64,000 nt of DNA, taken from assembly GCF_900636545.1 (NCBI RefSeq), contig NZ_LR134290.1, positions 2,976,001 to 3,040,000 of the forward strand, in the 5' to 3' direction. The DNA is from Pseudomonas mendocina. Lineage in GTDB: Bacteria > Pseudomonadota > Gammaproteobacteria > Pseudomonadales > Pseudomonadaceae. The notes below the pieces were generated by a model. The model was not told where the DNA came from, did no database searches, and saw only the letters and a program-made list of their open reading frames with translations. Positions 26,380 through 34,797 of this stretch are shown piece after piece. Numbering within the stretch: position 1 is the stretch's first letter; every line of letters begins with the position of its first letter. The position numbers and the translations under genes are program-made.

Positions 26380-27308
26380 TGCGCCACCTTCGCCAGGTTC
26401 TTTTCCACCAGGGAGACGAACAGCTCCTCCAGGCGATTGGTCTTGTTGCGCAGGCTCAGCACCTGCACCTGCTGCTGCGCCAGTTGCTGGAACAGCGCGT
26501 TGAGGCCCTGGCTCTTCTCCACCTGCACCTCCAGGGTGTGGTGGTCGAGCAGACGTGCCGGATAACCGCTCAGGTTCGGCGCCTCGCTGTAGGAGTCCTT
26601 CAGGTCGAGCAGGAACGTCTCGACGTGCAGCTTCTTCAGCAGATCCTTCATGCTGCTCAGTTCGACAATACGGCCATGGTCGATGATGCCGATGTTGCGG
26701 CAGAGCTGCTCGGCCTCCTCCAGATAGTGGGTGGTGAGGATGATGGTGATGCCCTGCTTGTTCAGGTCGGTGAGGAAACTCCACATCGAACGGCGCAGCT
26801 CGATATCCACCCCTGCGGTCGGCTCATCGAGGATCAGCAGGCGCGGCTGATGCACCAGGGCGCGGGCGATCATCAGGCGGCGCTTCATGCCGCCGGACAG
26901 CTCACGCGAAGCGACGTCGCGCTTTTCCCACAGGCCGAGCTGAGTCAGATACTGCTCGGCGCGCTCCTTGGCGATCGAACGCGGAATGCCGTAGTAGCCC
27001 GCCTGGGTGACGACGATGTCGAACACCTTCTCGAACTGGTTGAAATTGAATTCCTGCGGCACCACGCCCAGGCAGCGCTTGAGAGCATAAGGCTCACGGT
27101 CGAGATCATGGCCGAACACACTGACCGTACCGCCGCTCTTGTTCACCAGCGTGGAGAGAATACCGATTGTGGTGGATTTGCCGGCACCATTGGGGCCGAG
27201 CAAGGCGAAGAAATCACCTTCGGCGACATCCAGATCGATGCCGTGCAGGGCCTGGAAGCCGTTGCCGTAGGTCTTGGTCAACTGCCGAATGGACAAAGCA
27301 GATGTCAT
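26376..27308 (-). CDS. yadG: ABC transporter ATP-binding protein, YadG-like
   Basis: 310 residues. Walker A 'GPNGAGKST' (~38-46), Q-loop 'VVPQEFNFNQFE', signature 'RELSGGMKRRLMIARALVH', Walker B 'LLILDEPTAGVD', switch His in 'ILTTHYLEEAEQLC'. A ~70-residue C-terminal extension follows. With the downstream YadH-like permease it makes a complete ABC exporter. Four-base overlap between the two genes. Confidence 0.93.
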   Translation of the reverse strand: MTSALSIRQLTKTYGNGFQALHGIDLDVAEGDFFALLGPNGAGKSTTIGILSTLVNKSGGTVSVFGHDLDREPYALKRCLGVVPQEFNFNQFEKVFDIVVTQAGYYGIPRSIAKERAEQYLTQLGLWEKRDVASRELSGGMKRRLMIARALVHQPRLLILDEPTAGVDIELRRSMWSFLTDLNKQGITIILTTHYLEEAEQLCRNIGIIDHGRIVELSSMKDLLKKLHVETFLLDLKDSYSEAPNLSGYPARLLDHHTLEVQVEKSQGLNALFQQLAQQQVQVLSLRNKTNRLEELFVSLVEKNLAKVAQ

Positions 27309-27389
27309 GACATGCCTTTGCGAAATGAATGGAAGTTGGTCCTGATGGCTATGAACACAAACAGGACGCTAGATGGGTTGAGCCTATCA

Positions 27390-28010
27390 TCAGGTCAGCG
27401 CGGTCATCACCGCCTTGCAGTAGGCCGGGCGCTCCTTCAACCGTCCGTACCAGGCCTCCAGGGCCGGCAGTTCGGGACGCTGGATCGGCATCTCGAACCA
27501 GGCATAGATGAAACTGCCCAACGGGATGTCACCCATGGCGAAGCGTTCGCCGGAAAGAAATGGCTGCTCGGCCAGGGCGCGCTCTGGCATGGCCAGCAGC
27601 TCGCCGCAACGGGCCAGAGCAGCGGCCATGCGTGCCGGGTCGCGCTCTGCCGGTGGGGTACGCAGTGTGCCCCAGAACAGATCGCGAAAGACCGGGGCAA
27701 AGGCCGAAGTGGTCCAGTCCATCCACTTGTCGCCACGGGCACGCAGTGCCGGGTCCTCGGGATAGAGATCGCCCGCGGCGTACCGCGCGGCTAGGTAGCG
27801 GACGATGGCGTTGGACTCCCAGAGCACCAGCTCACCATCCTCTACCAGCGGCACCAGGCCGTTGGGGTTCTTCGCCCGGTATTCGGGATCGTTGACCAGC
27901 CCGAAGGCGCCCCCGGCATCGATCGCCTCGTAAGCGACACCGGCTTCCTCGGCGGCCCATAGCGCCTTTCTCACGTTGGACGAATTCTTGCGGCCCCAGA
28001 TTTTCAGCAT
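27390..28010 (-). CDS. Glutathione S-transferase family protein
   Basis: 206 residues. The thioredoxin-like N-domain reads 'MLKIWGRKNSSNVRKALWAAEEAGVAYEAID' with the Ser-containing 'NSSNVRK' active-site region and the cis-Pro/ESNAIVRYL glutathione motif ('LVPLVEDGELVLWESNAIVRYLAARY'). The all-helical C-domain carries 'GERFAMGDIPLGSFIYAWFEM'. Start at ATG 28010; the upstream 15-codon extension lacks GST features. Substrate unknown. Located below the YadGH pair on the same strand, with an 82-bp gap. Confidence 0.9.
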   Translation of the reverse strand: MLKIWGRKNSSNVRKALWAAEEAGVAYEAIDAGGAFGLVNDPEYRAKNPNGLVPLVEDGELVLWESNAIVRYLAARYAAGDLYPEDPALRARGDKWMDWTTSAFAPVFRDLFWGTLRTPPAERDPARMAAALARCGELLAMPERALAEQPFLSGERFAMGDIPLGSFIYAWFEMPIQRPELPALEAWYGRLKERPAYCKAVMTALT

Positions 28011-28187
28011 CTGTGATTGTCCTGTCGTTTCACGAGGCGTCGATTCTAGAGGCAATCCCCCCCTGCTTGGCCAAGGATTTGCGTTGATAACGCATATCGA
28101 CCCGAGCGGGGTGGCGGATGGACGAATGCATGCTTGGGATGAACGCAGGTTGGGCTAGGGCAAGAAGCCCGACACAGGACAGCCTCG

Positions 28188-28856
28188 TTACTCCGTTCTA
28201 ACGGTGGCAGCCTCGGCATGAAGATCGCCGCTGATCGAGGCCGCGTCCGCTTCGAACAGATGCGGATAGCAATCGCGCAAGTGCGCGAAGAACAGCTGCT
28301 CCGGCAGGTCCTCGAACTGGCCGTGGTCCTGCAGATACTCCATATAGCGTTCGCCCCGCTCGTTGTAGGGATGAAAGACGCTGTCATGCACACCATCGAA
28401 TTCCAGCGGCGCGACCTTGAATACGCGGCACAGCGCCTCGTTGAACGCTGGCGTGGCCTTGACCCAGCGCCCGTCCAGGTAAAGCTCGGTGTAGCCGTGC
28501 ATGGCGAACACCTCACTGCGCAGCAACTCCAGCAGGCGCGGCGTCGACAGGTGATTGCGCACATCGGCCAGACCGATACGCGCGGGAATGCCACAATGCC
28601 TTGCACACGCGGCGAGCAGATTGGCCTTGGGCACGCAGTAGGACTCCCCGACCGTCAGCGCGTGGCTGGCCTTCAACGTCTGCGCCTCGAGGCTGAAGGC
28701 ATAGGGGTTGTAGCGAATCTCATCGCGCACTGCCGAATACAGAGCCGCGGCCTGACTGATCGGTTCTCGTGAGGCACCACGCCAACGTTCGGCGAACTCG
28801 ACTACCAATGGATGGTCACTGTCAATGAAGCGGCCGGGGCGTAGATAGGTCTGCAT
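28188..28856 (-). CDS. Transglutaminase-like cysteine protease-fold protein
   Basis: 222 residues. The transglutaminase core shows the nucleophile in 'VGESYCVPKANLLAACARHCGIPARIGLADV' and His in 'AMHGYTELYLDGRWVKATPAFN'. The third catalytic position, usually Asp after the tryptophan strand, falls at 'VKATPAFN' and is not an obvious Asp, so hydrolase or transferase activity is uncertain. The N-terminal segment 'RPGRFIDSDHPLVVEFA' is common in this bacterial subgroup. Single gene, no signal peptide, so cytoplasmic. Confidence 0.85.
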   Translation of the reverse strand: MQTYLRPGRFIDSDHPLVVEFAERWRGASREPISQAAALYSAVRDEIRYNPYAFSLEAQTLKASHALTVGESYCVPKANLLAACARHCGIPARIGLADVRNHLSTPRLLELLRSEVFAMHGYTELYLDGRWVKATPAFNEALCRVFKVAPLEFDGVHDSVFHPYNERGERYMEYLQDHGQFEDLPEQLFFAHLRDCYPHLFEADAASISGDLHAEAATVRTE

Positions 28857-28996
28857 GATGGGGGCTCCTGAAGTTCGCTTCAGTCTAATCCGCCAATTGC
28901 GCGACGCTCAGGACGATCCGGCCAAGCTCACCGCCCCTCGCGCCATTTAATGGCTATGCTCGGGGCGTTGCCCGCTCGAATCATGGAGGAATGCAC

Positions 28997-31444
28997 ATGC
29001 TCGTCATCTGGTTGCTGGTGCTGCTGCTCGGGGTCATCTACCTGGCCCATAGCCGTACCGCCGCACGCCCCGCCCTCGGCATCACCGCGGCCTACCTGGT
29101 GGCCATGGCCCTGTTCAGTCCGGTGCCTGGTTGGCTGCAACTGCTGCTATGGATCATCACAGGCGCAGTCGCCGCCTTCATCCTGCTTGGCGATCTGCGC
29201 AGGCAGTTGTTCACTCGCCCCTTGTTCGCCTGGTTCCAGCGCGTATTGCCGCCAATGTCGGCCACCGAGCGCGACGCCATCGAAGCCGGCACGGTGTGGT
29301 GGGATGGCGAGCTGTTCAGTGGCAAGCCAGACTGGGACAAGCTGCTGGCCTACCCCAAGGCCAAGCTGACCGAGGAGGAACAGGCCTTCATCGACGGCCC
29401 CACCGAAGAACTCTGCGCGATGATCAGCGACTGGCAGGTCGGCCAGGAGATGGACCTGCCGGAGAAAGCCTGGGAGCACATCAAGCAGCACGGTTTCTTC
29501 GCCCTGATCATTCCCAAGGAATATGGCGGCAAGGGCTTCTCCGCCTACGCCCACTCGCAGGTGGCGATGAAGCTGGCCACACGCAGCGGCGACCTGGCCT
29601 CCACCGTGATGGTGCCCAACTCCCTCGGCCCGGCCGAGCTGCTGCTGCACTACGGCACCGAAGAACAGCGCAACCACTACCTGCCACGCCTGGCGCGCGG
29701 TGAAGATATTCCCTGCTTCGCCCTTACCGGCCCGCTGGCCGGCTCCGACGCCGGCGCCATGCCGGACACCGGTGTCATCTGCAAGGGCCAGTACAACGGC
29801 GAGGAAGTGATCGGCCTGCGCCTGAACTGGGAAAAGCGCTACATCACCCTCGGTCCGGTAGCCACCCTGCTCGGCCTGGCCTTCAAGGCCTACGACCCGG
29901 ATCACCTGCTGGGCGACAAGGAAGACCTGGGCATCAGCTTGGCGCTGATTCCCACCGACACCCCCGGCGTGGAGATCGGTCGTCGCCACCTGCCGCTGGG
30001 CGCGGCCTTCATGAACGGGCCGAATTCGGGCAAGGACGTATTCATTCCGCTCGACTACCTGATCGGTGGCCAGGAATACCTCGGCAAGGGCTGGATGATG
30101 CTGATGAATTGCCTGTCGGTCGGTCGCTCCATCTCCCTGCCCGCCGTCGGCACCGGCGCGGCCAAGTTCACCAGCCTCACCACCGGCCAGTACGCCCAGC
30201 TGCGTGAACAGTTCAACGTGCCGCTGGCTGCCTTCGAGGGTATCCAGGAAGCCCTGGCACGCATCGGCGGCAACGCCTGGCTGATGGACAGCGCGCGCAT
30301 TCTCACCGCCAATGCCGTCGATCTCGGCGAGAAGCCCTCGGTGCTGTCGGCGGTGCTCAAGTACCACCTGACCGAACGCGGCCGCGAGTGCATCAGCCAC
30401 GCCATGGACGTGCACGGCGGCAAGGGCATCATCATGGGCCCGAACAACTACCTGGCCCGCTCCTGGCAGGGTGCGCCGATCTTCATCACCGTCGAGGGCG
30501 CCAACATTCTCTCGCGCAACCTGATGATCTTCGGCCAGGGCGCCATCCGCTGCCATCCCTATGTGCTCAAGGAAATGGCCCTGGCTGAGCGGGAGGACAA
30601 GGATCAGGCACAGGTCGAGTTCGACTCGCTGCTGATGAGTCATATCGGTTTCGCCGTCAGCAATGCCGCCAGCAGCTTGCTGCTGGGCCTGACGCTGAAC
30701 CGCCTGGGCACCGTCCCAGGTGACGACCTCAGCCAGCCCTACTACCGTGCTCTCAACCGTCTGGCCGCCGCCTTCGCCCTGTGCGCCGACAGCAGCATGA
30801 TGCTGCTCGGCGGTGACCTGAAGCGCCGCGAGCGCCTGTCTGCGCGCCTGGGCGATGTGCTCAGCCACCTCTACCTGGGCTCGGCTGCACTCAAGCGCTA
30901 CCACGATCTGGACTATCAGGAATCCGTCAGGCCGATGCTGCGCTGGGCAATGGAGGAAAACCTCTACCACGCCGAGCAGGCACTCGATGACCTGCTGAGC
31001 AACTTCCCCAACCGCCTGTTCGGTTGCCTGCTGAAGGTACTGGTGTTCCCGCTGGGTCGTCGTCATAACGGCCCAAGCGATGAGCTGGATGCCGAAGTGG
31101 CCGCGATCATCGGCCGCCAGGCTGGCGACCCGGCATTGGAATCGGTGCTGGAAGGCTGCTATCGCCCGCAGGCCGATCAGGACTCGGTCGGCGCCCTGCA
31201 GCATGCACTGAACCTGGTACAGGCCAGCCACGACGCGCGCAAACGCCTGCAGCAGGCGCTCAAGGACGGCAGCCTGCAACCGGCACCAGGCCAGGATGCC
31301 ATCGAAGCGGCGATCGCTGCCGGCATTCTCGATGGCGAGCAGGGTCAACGCCTGCAGGCGGCCGAAGCGGCACGTCGCCGGGTGATCGATGTCGACGACT
31401 TCGCCAAGGAAGAGCTCGAACTGGGCATTGGCAAGGTGCGTTGA
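28997..31444 (+). CDS. fadE: Membrane-associated acyl-CoA dehydrogenase FadE
   Basis: 815 residues. Three N-terminal hydrophobic segments (~1-20, 30-45, 50-70) precede the acyl-CoA dehydrogenase domain ('FFALIIPKEYGGKGFSAYAHSQVAMKLATRSGDLASTVMVPNSLGPAELLLHYGTEEQRNHYLPRLARGEDIPCFALTGP', 'CLSVGRSISLPAVGTGAAKF', 'HAMDVHGGKGIIMGPNNYLARSWQGAPIFITVEGANILSRN') and the C-terminal FadE extension. It catalyses the first oxidation step of fatty-acid beta-oxidation. GGAGG at 28985 sits 7 bases before ATG 28997 and only 1 base before ATG 28991, so I chose 28997. Confidence 0.94.
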   Translation: MLVIWLLVLLLGVIYLAHSRTAARPALGITAAYLVAMALFSPVPGWLQLLLWIITGAVAAFILLGDLRRQLFTRPLFAWFQRVLPPMSATERDAIEAGTVWWDGELFSGKPDWDKLLAYPKAKLTEEEQAFIDGPTEELCAMISDWQVGQEMDLPEKAWEHIKQHGFFALIIPKEYGGKGFSAYAHSQVAMKLATRSGDLASTVMVPNSLGPAELLLHYGTEEQRNHYLPRLARGEDIPCFALTGPLAGSDAGAMPDTGVICKGQYNGEEVIGLRLNWEKRYITLGPVATLLGLAFKAYDPDHLLGDKEDLGISLALIPTDTPGVEIGRRHLPLGAAFMNGPNSGKDVFIPLDYLIGGQEYLGKGWMMLMNCLSVGRSISLPAVGTGAAKFTSLTTGQYAQLREQFNVPLAAFEGIQEALARIGGNAWLMDSARILTANAVDLGEKPSVLSAVLKYHLTERGRECISHAMDVHGGKGIIMGPNNYLARSWQGAPIFITVEGANILSRNLMIFGQGAIRCHPYVLKEMALAEREDKDQAQVEFDSLLMSHIGFAVSNAASSLLLGLTLNRLGTVPGDDLSQPYYRALNRLAAAFALCADSSMMLLGGDLKRRERLSARLGDVLSHLYLGSAALKRYHDLDYQESVRPMLRWAMEENLYHAEQALDDLLSNFPNRLFGCLLKVLVFPLGRRHNGPSDELDAEVAAIIGRQAGDPALESVLEGCYRPQADQDSVGALQHALNLVQASHDARKRLQQALKDGSLQPAPGQDAIEAAIAAGILDGEQGQRLQAAEAARRRVIDVDDFAKEELELGIGKVR

Positions 31445-31454
31445 CAAACGGCTA

Positions 31455-31557
31455 GTGGGAGGGGTTTTACCGCTACTCAAGCAGCTCGCGTCTATGACTG
31501 CAGGGCTGCAGGAGGTAGAACGAAGCGGGATGCCCGAGCCGAAAGCGCCTCCTACAC
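31455..31557. repeat. 103-bp REP-bounded element, copy B (inverted relative to copy A)
   Basis: Starts GTGGGAGGGG and ends CGCCTCCTACAC. Read on the minus strand its interior matches 21149-21245 (CTTTCGGCTC, GGCATCC, GCTTCG, TCTAC, CTGCAGTC, CGCGA blocks). It lies after fadE. Confidence 0.75.
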
Positions 31558-31633
31558 GAAGGCAAGCTATGCAGGACAGCGGGCGCCAGGAACTCTATAC
31601 TCCTGCGCCCGTTTTACCTTTCAGGACACTGCA

Positions 31634-32041
31634 ATGGCCAGCCATCTCGAACACCACCTCGCCCTGCTCAACCACCTGCGCGGCATTCTCGTCGCCCTGG
31701 GCGAAGCCGAACAGGTGCTCGACGACAGCCATGCCCTATTCCTCGAGCGCTACGACGAACTGCTCGCCGAACTGCCGCGTGACCCAGTATCCAGTCAGTA
31801 TCTGGGCCAGGACCTGATCAGCCAGGTATTCCACCGCTACCCGCAGATCGCCCATTTGGTACCACGTGACCTGCTGTGGTTCTTCGGTGGCGACTGCCTG
31901 CACTTTATGCCGGACGAGGAAATCGCCCTCTACCAGGCCCTCGACGAGCGTCGCTTCGAAGCTGAAGAGAACGACGAGCCGTTCGACTGGAACCAGGAAA
32001 AACAGCTGCTGGCCCTGCCCACCGACGGCGCCAAGCACTGA
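31634..32041 (+). CDS. PA2817-like conserved protein, unknown function
   Basis: 135 residues, acidic, no signal peptide or membrane segment. 'HLALLNHLRGILVALGEAEQVLDDSHALFLERYDELLAELPRDPVSSQYLGQDLISQVFHRYPQIAHLVPRDLLWFFGGDCLHFMPDEEIALYQALDERR' is well structured and resembles a conserved Pseudomonas protein found between fadE and the tRNA cluster (PA2817 by recollection). Role unknown. A terminator follows 11 bp after the stop. Confidence 0.8.
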   Translation: MASHLEHHLALLNHLRGILVALGEAEQVLDDSHALFLERYDELLAELPRDPVSSQYLGQDLISQVFHRYPQIAHLVPRDLLWFFGGDCLHFMPDEEIALYQALDERRFEAEENDEPFDWNQEKQLLALPTDGAKH

Positions 32042-32051
32042 TCGGCCAATA

Positions 32052-32092
32052 AACAAAAGGCCCGCACGGTAAACCGGCGGGCCTTTTGTTTT
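32052..32092 (+). terminator. Terminator after the PA2817-like gene
   Basis: AACAAAAGGCCCGC...GCGGGCCTTTTGTTTT hairpin with T tract. Confidence 0.9.
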
Positions 32093-32111
32093 GCGCCTGT
32101 ACAAACAACAG

Positions 32112-32149
32112 AAACGAAAACGCCGCTCGATTGAGCGGCGTTTTCGTTT
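32112..32149 (-). terminator. Terminator of the tRNA operon
   Basis: AAACGAAAACGCCGCTC-GATT-GAGCGGCGTTTTCGTTT hairpin, 3 bp beyond the last tRNA on the minus strand; read on the minus strand it ends in a T-rich tract. Confidence 0.9.
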
Positions 32150-32152
32150 ATT

Positions 32153-32228
<76 letters not shown>

Positions 32229-32242
32229 AGTACAACTTGAAG

Positions 32243-32318
32243 TGGCGTCCCCTAGGGGACTCGAACCCCTGTTACCGCCGTGAAAGGGCGGTGTCCTAGG
32301 CCACTAGACGAAGGGGAC
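32243..32318 (-). tRNA. tRNA-Glu (TTC), copy 1
   Basis: 76 nt including CCA. Minus strand starts GTCCCCTTCGTCTAGTGGCC, anticodon loop CCTTTCACG (TTC), T-loop GTTCGAACC, ends GCCA. Confidence 0.97.
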
Positions 32319-32363
32319 CTGGAACTTCGTTTGAAACCCTGCCGAAGCAGCATTTCGAAATTT

Positions 32364-32439
<76 letters not shown>

Positions 32440-32454
32440 ATTACAGCTTGAAAG

Positions 32455-32530
32455 TGGCGTCCCCTAGGGGACTCGAACCCCTGTTACCGCCGTGAAAGGG
32501 CGGTGTCCTAGGCCACTAGACGAAGGGGAC
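32455..32530 (-). tRNA. tRNA-Glu (TTC), copy 2
   Basis: Identical to the copy at 32243-32318; first tRNA of the transcript, which runs Glu-Gly-Glu-Gly. Confidence 0.97.
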
Positions 32531-32602
32531 ACACCCCGGAACATCAAGCAACTTTCCGGCTTCCTTCGCTTCGCTTTTGGCTTTGCGCTGGAAGTGGCGC
32601 GC

Positions 32603-32631
32603 ATTCTATGGAGGCTTTGAGAGGTCGTCAA
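32603..32631 (-). promoter_or_regulatory. Strong sigma-70 promoter of the tRNA operon
   Basis: On the minus strand: TTGACG (32631-32626), 17-bp spacer, TAGAAT (32608-32603), followed by a GCGCGCC discriminator. A GC-rich discriminator is the hallmark of stringently controlled stable-RNA promoters. Confidence 0.8.
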
Positions 32632-32752
32632 CCACTCTATAAAAAATTTTTAAAATCAAAGACTTCAGCCCATAAATTGACATGACACTAGGAGCGATGC
32701 GAGCAAGCCACTACACTCGGTCGAAAAGTCGATTCTCGAGAGGTCCCAAGCA

Positions 32753-33520
32753 GTGTCCGCACTCGTGATAACCATGCTGATAGTCGGCGGCATCGCCCTG
32801 TTGATGGTGATTGCCTACATCAACCATGCCGTCGAAAACAGCAAACTGGAAAAAGCCCGCCAGCGCGCCGACCTGCTAGACCGCATTCGTCGCTGCCAGG
32901 ACATTTCCGAACGCATGCCCGGCCAACTGATGACGCCGCAGCTAAAGCTGCTGCTGAGCCAGCTGCAACTTCAGGTCAGCGAACGACTGCTGCCGCTGGA
33001 TAAGCAGAACGCCACGCTGCAGAACGATATCGCCACACTGAAGAGCGAGGTCGCCAAGGGTGAATCCATTACAGTGCAGAACCCGCCACAGCCCATCATC
33101 AACGAGGCCAAGGCCAAGGATGTGCGCTTCCTCCTGGAAAACCTCCATGCGCTGATCACCGGCTCGGTACAGGGCGGCCTGCTGCCGGCCAGCGAAGGCA
33201 AGCAGTGGCTCAAGCAAATCCGCCATATGCTGGTGCTGGTGCATATCGAGTTCTTCAGCACCCTTGGCCAGACGGCGATGCAGCAAAATCAGCCTGGCCA
33301 GGCGCGTCTGGCCTTCGAGCGCGGCGTGCAGTACCTGCGCAAGCAACCCGAGCCTGCACCTTACCAGGCGCAACTCAAACGCTTCGAGGAGCAGTTGGCG
33401 CGTGCCAACGCCATGGTCCTCAACAAGAACACTCCCACAGCGGAAGAACCGAGCCAGTTGACCGAAGGTCTGAAAGACCTGGAAGACGACGGCTGGAAAA
33501 AGAAGAACATCTACGACTGA
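32753..33520 (+). CDS. Membrane-anchored coiled-coil protein, unknown function
   Basis: 255 residues. One N-terminal membrane helix (~3-22, 'LVITMLIVGGIALLMVIAYI') is followed by a long soluble helical domain; residues ~28-110 have coiled-coil character ('KLEKARQRADLLDRIRR', 'LLPLDKQNATLQNDIATLKSEV'), and 'FSTLGQTAMQQNQPGQARLAFERGVQYLRKQ' is a TPR-like helix pair. Start is GTG 32753, with a weak GAGG site; ATG 32774 is the alternative but would cut the helix. I do not recognise a named family. Divergent from the tRNA operon; a GST gene follows. Confidence 0.8.
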   Translation: MSALVITMLIVGGIALLMVIAYINHAVENSKLEKARQRADLLDRIRRCQDISERMPGQLMTPQLKLLLSQLQLQVSERLLPLDKQNATLQNDIATLKSEVAKGESITVQNPPQPIINEAKAKDVRFLLENLHALITGSVQGGLLPASEGKQWLKQIRHMLVLVHIEFFSTLGQTAMQQNQPGQARLAFERGVQYLRKQPEPAPYQAQLKRFEEQLARANAMVLNKNTPTAEEPSQLTEGLKDLEDDGWKKKNIYD

Positions 33521-33584
33521 GCGGCGGCAGGACAACGTTCGCCTTCGCTCAGCCCAACACGCTGACCGAAGATTAGGAGCTGCA

Positions 33585-34247
33585 ATGAGCATGACCGTTT
33601 ACGGGGCGCCACTCTCCCCGTTCGTCCGTAAAGTCTGTCTGTGCCTGGTCGAGAAGGGTCTGGCTTACGAACTCGAAGTGGTCATGCCCTTCGGCCAGCC
33701 CGACTGGTTTCGCGAGCTGAACCCGTTGGGGCGGATTCCTGCTTTTCGCGACGGCGACCTCAAGCTGGCTGACTCCAGCGTCATCTGCCAGTACCTGGAA
33801 GAGCGCTACCCCGAGCACAAGCCGCTGTACGGCGCCAATGCCGAGCAACGCGCCAAGGTGCGCTGGCTGGAAAAATACGCCGACTACGAGTTGGCACCAC
33901 TGTGCACCTTCACCGTGTTCCGCAACCGCGTGCTGAAAGCCACCATGGGCCAGCCCTGCGACGAGGAAAAGGTGCAGCAGGCGCTCAGGGACAAGCTGCC
34001 GAACCACTTCGACTACTTCGAGGCCACGCTGGGCGATGCGCCCTATTTCCTTGGTGAACAGCTATCGATGGCCGATCTGGCGCTGGCCTGCCAGCTGATC
34101 AACATGGAGCACGGCAGCGAGGTACTGGATGCTACACGCTGGCCAAACCTGAGCGCGCACTTTCAGCGCATCAAGACCAGTGCATCCATGCAGCAACTAC
34201 TGCCGCGCGAGCTGCGTACATTGGAGAAGATCGGCGCCAAGCGCTGA
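33585..34247 (+). CDS. Glutathione S-transferase family protein
   Basis: 220 residues. 'MTVYGAPLSPFVRKVCLCLVEKGLAYELEVV' contains the SPFVRKV active-site loop; 'NPLGRIPAFRDGDLKLADSSVICQYLEERYP' binds glutathione. The C-domain shows 'PYFLGEQLSMADLALACQL' with the N-capping motif. RBS AGGAGCTGCA before ATG. Likely cytosolic GST-like detoxification; substrate unknown. It lies 64 bp after the coiled-coil gene, possibly co-transcribed. Confidence 0.92.
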   Translation: MSMTVYGAPLSPFVRKVCLCLVEKGLAYELEVVMPFGQPDWFRELNPLGRIPAFRDGDLKLADSSVICQYLEERYPEHKPLYGANAEQRAKVRWLEKYADYELAPLCTFTVFRNRVLKATMGQPCDEEKVQQALRDKLPNHFDYFEATLGDAPYFLGEQLSMADLALACQLINMEHGSEVLDATRWPNLSAHFQRIKTSASMQQLLPRELRTLEKIGAKR

Positions 34248-34257
34248 GCCAGCATCG

Positions 34258-34281
34258 TAGGGTGCGTCGTGCGCACCCTAC
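34258..34281. repeat. GTAGGGTGCGTCGTGCGCACCCTAC palindrome
   Basis: Near-perfect 25-bp member of the dispersed GTAGGGTGCG family, placed between the convergent GST and fRMsr genes, where it could act as a terminator hairpin. Confidence 0.75.
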
Positions 34282-34314
34282 CGGCTCGAGCCCCCCGCAT
34301 CGCCAAAGGCGCAC

Positions 34315-34797
34315 TCAGCAGTCGCTGGCGGCCAGGAAGATCGCCGCCAGCGCTTCGATACCAGCCTGATCCTCTTCGGTGAAACGCCCTACCGACGGGC
34401 TATCCAGGTCCAGCACGCCGATCAGGCGGCCATCCTTGACCAGGGGCACCACCAGTTCGCTGTTCGACGCGCTGTCACAGGCAATGTGCCCGGCAAAGGC
34501 ATGCACGTCTTCGACTCGCTGCGTCTGCAAACTCGCCGCTGCCGCACCGCAAACGCCGCGACCGAAAGCGATACGCACACAGGCCACCTTGCCCTGGAAC
34601 GGGCCAAGCACCAGTTCACCATCCTTGACCAGATAGAAGCCAGCCCAGTTGAGGTCGGCCAGCTCGTGAAACAGGAAGGCGGAGAACTGCGCGGCATTAG
34701 CGATGAAGTCACGTTCACCGGACAGCAGCGCCTGCAATTGCGCGCTCAACAGGGGATAGCCGTTGAGATCACCACCGGCCTGAGAAAGATCGATCAT
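34315..34797 (-). CDS. msrC: Free methionine-(R)-sulfoxide reductase (GAF domain, YebR/MsrC)
   Basis: 160 residues, one GAF domain. The three redox cysteines of fRMsr are visible: 'GKVACVRIAFGRGVCGAAAA' (two) and 'HIACDSASNSELVVPLVKDGRLIGVLDLDSP' (third). 'LNWAGFYLVKDGELVLGPFQG' is the conserved substrate-pocket segment. It reduces free Met-R-sulfoxide using thioredoxin. Start overlaps the stop of the upstream ATPase gene (ATGA), so the two are co-translated. Confidence 0.93.
   Translation of the reverse strand: MIDLSQAGGDLNGYPLLSAQLQALLSGERDFIANAAQFSAFLFHELADLNWAGFYLVKDGELVLGPFQGKVACVRIAFGRGVCGAAAASLQTQRVEDVHAFAGHIACDSASNSELVVPLVKDGRLIGVLDLDSPSVGRFTEEDQAGIEALAAIFLAASDC

Noticed and set aside
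28188..28856. Transglutaminase-like protein as a novel pseudoenzyme
   Set aside because: Cys and His are present and the third residue varies in this subgroup, so the missing Asp is not strong evidence of inactivity.
29147..31480. 777-codon minus-strand frame opposite fadE
   Set aside because: Shadow frame of a highly biased gene; no recognisable fold.
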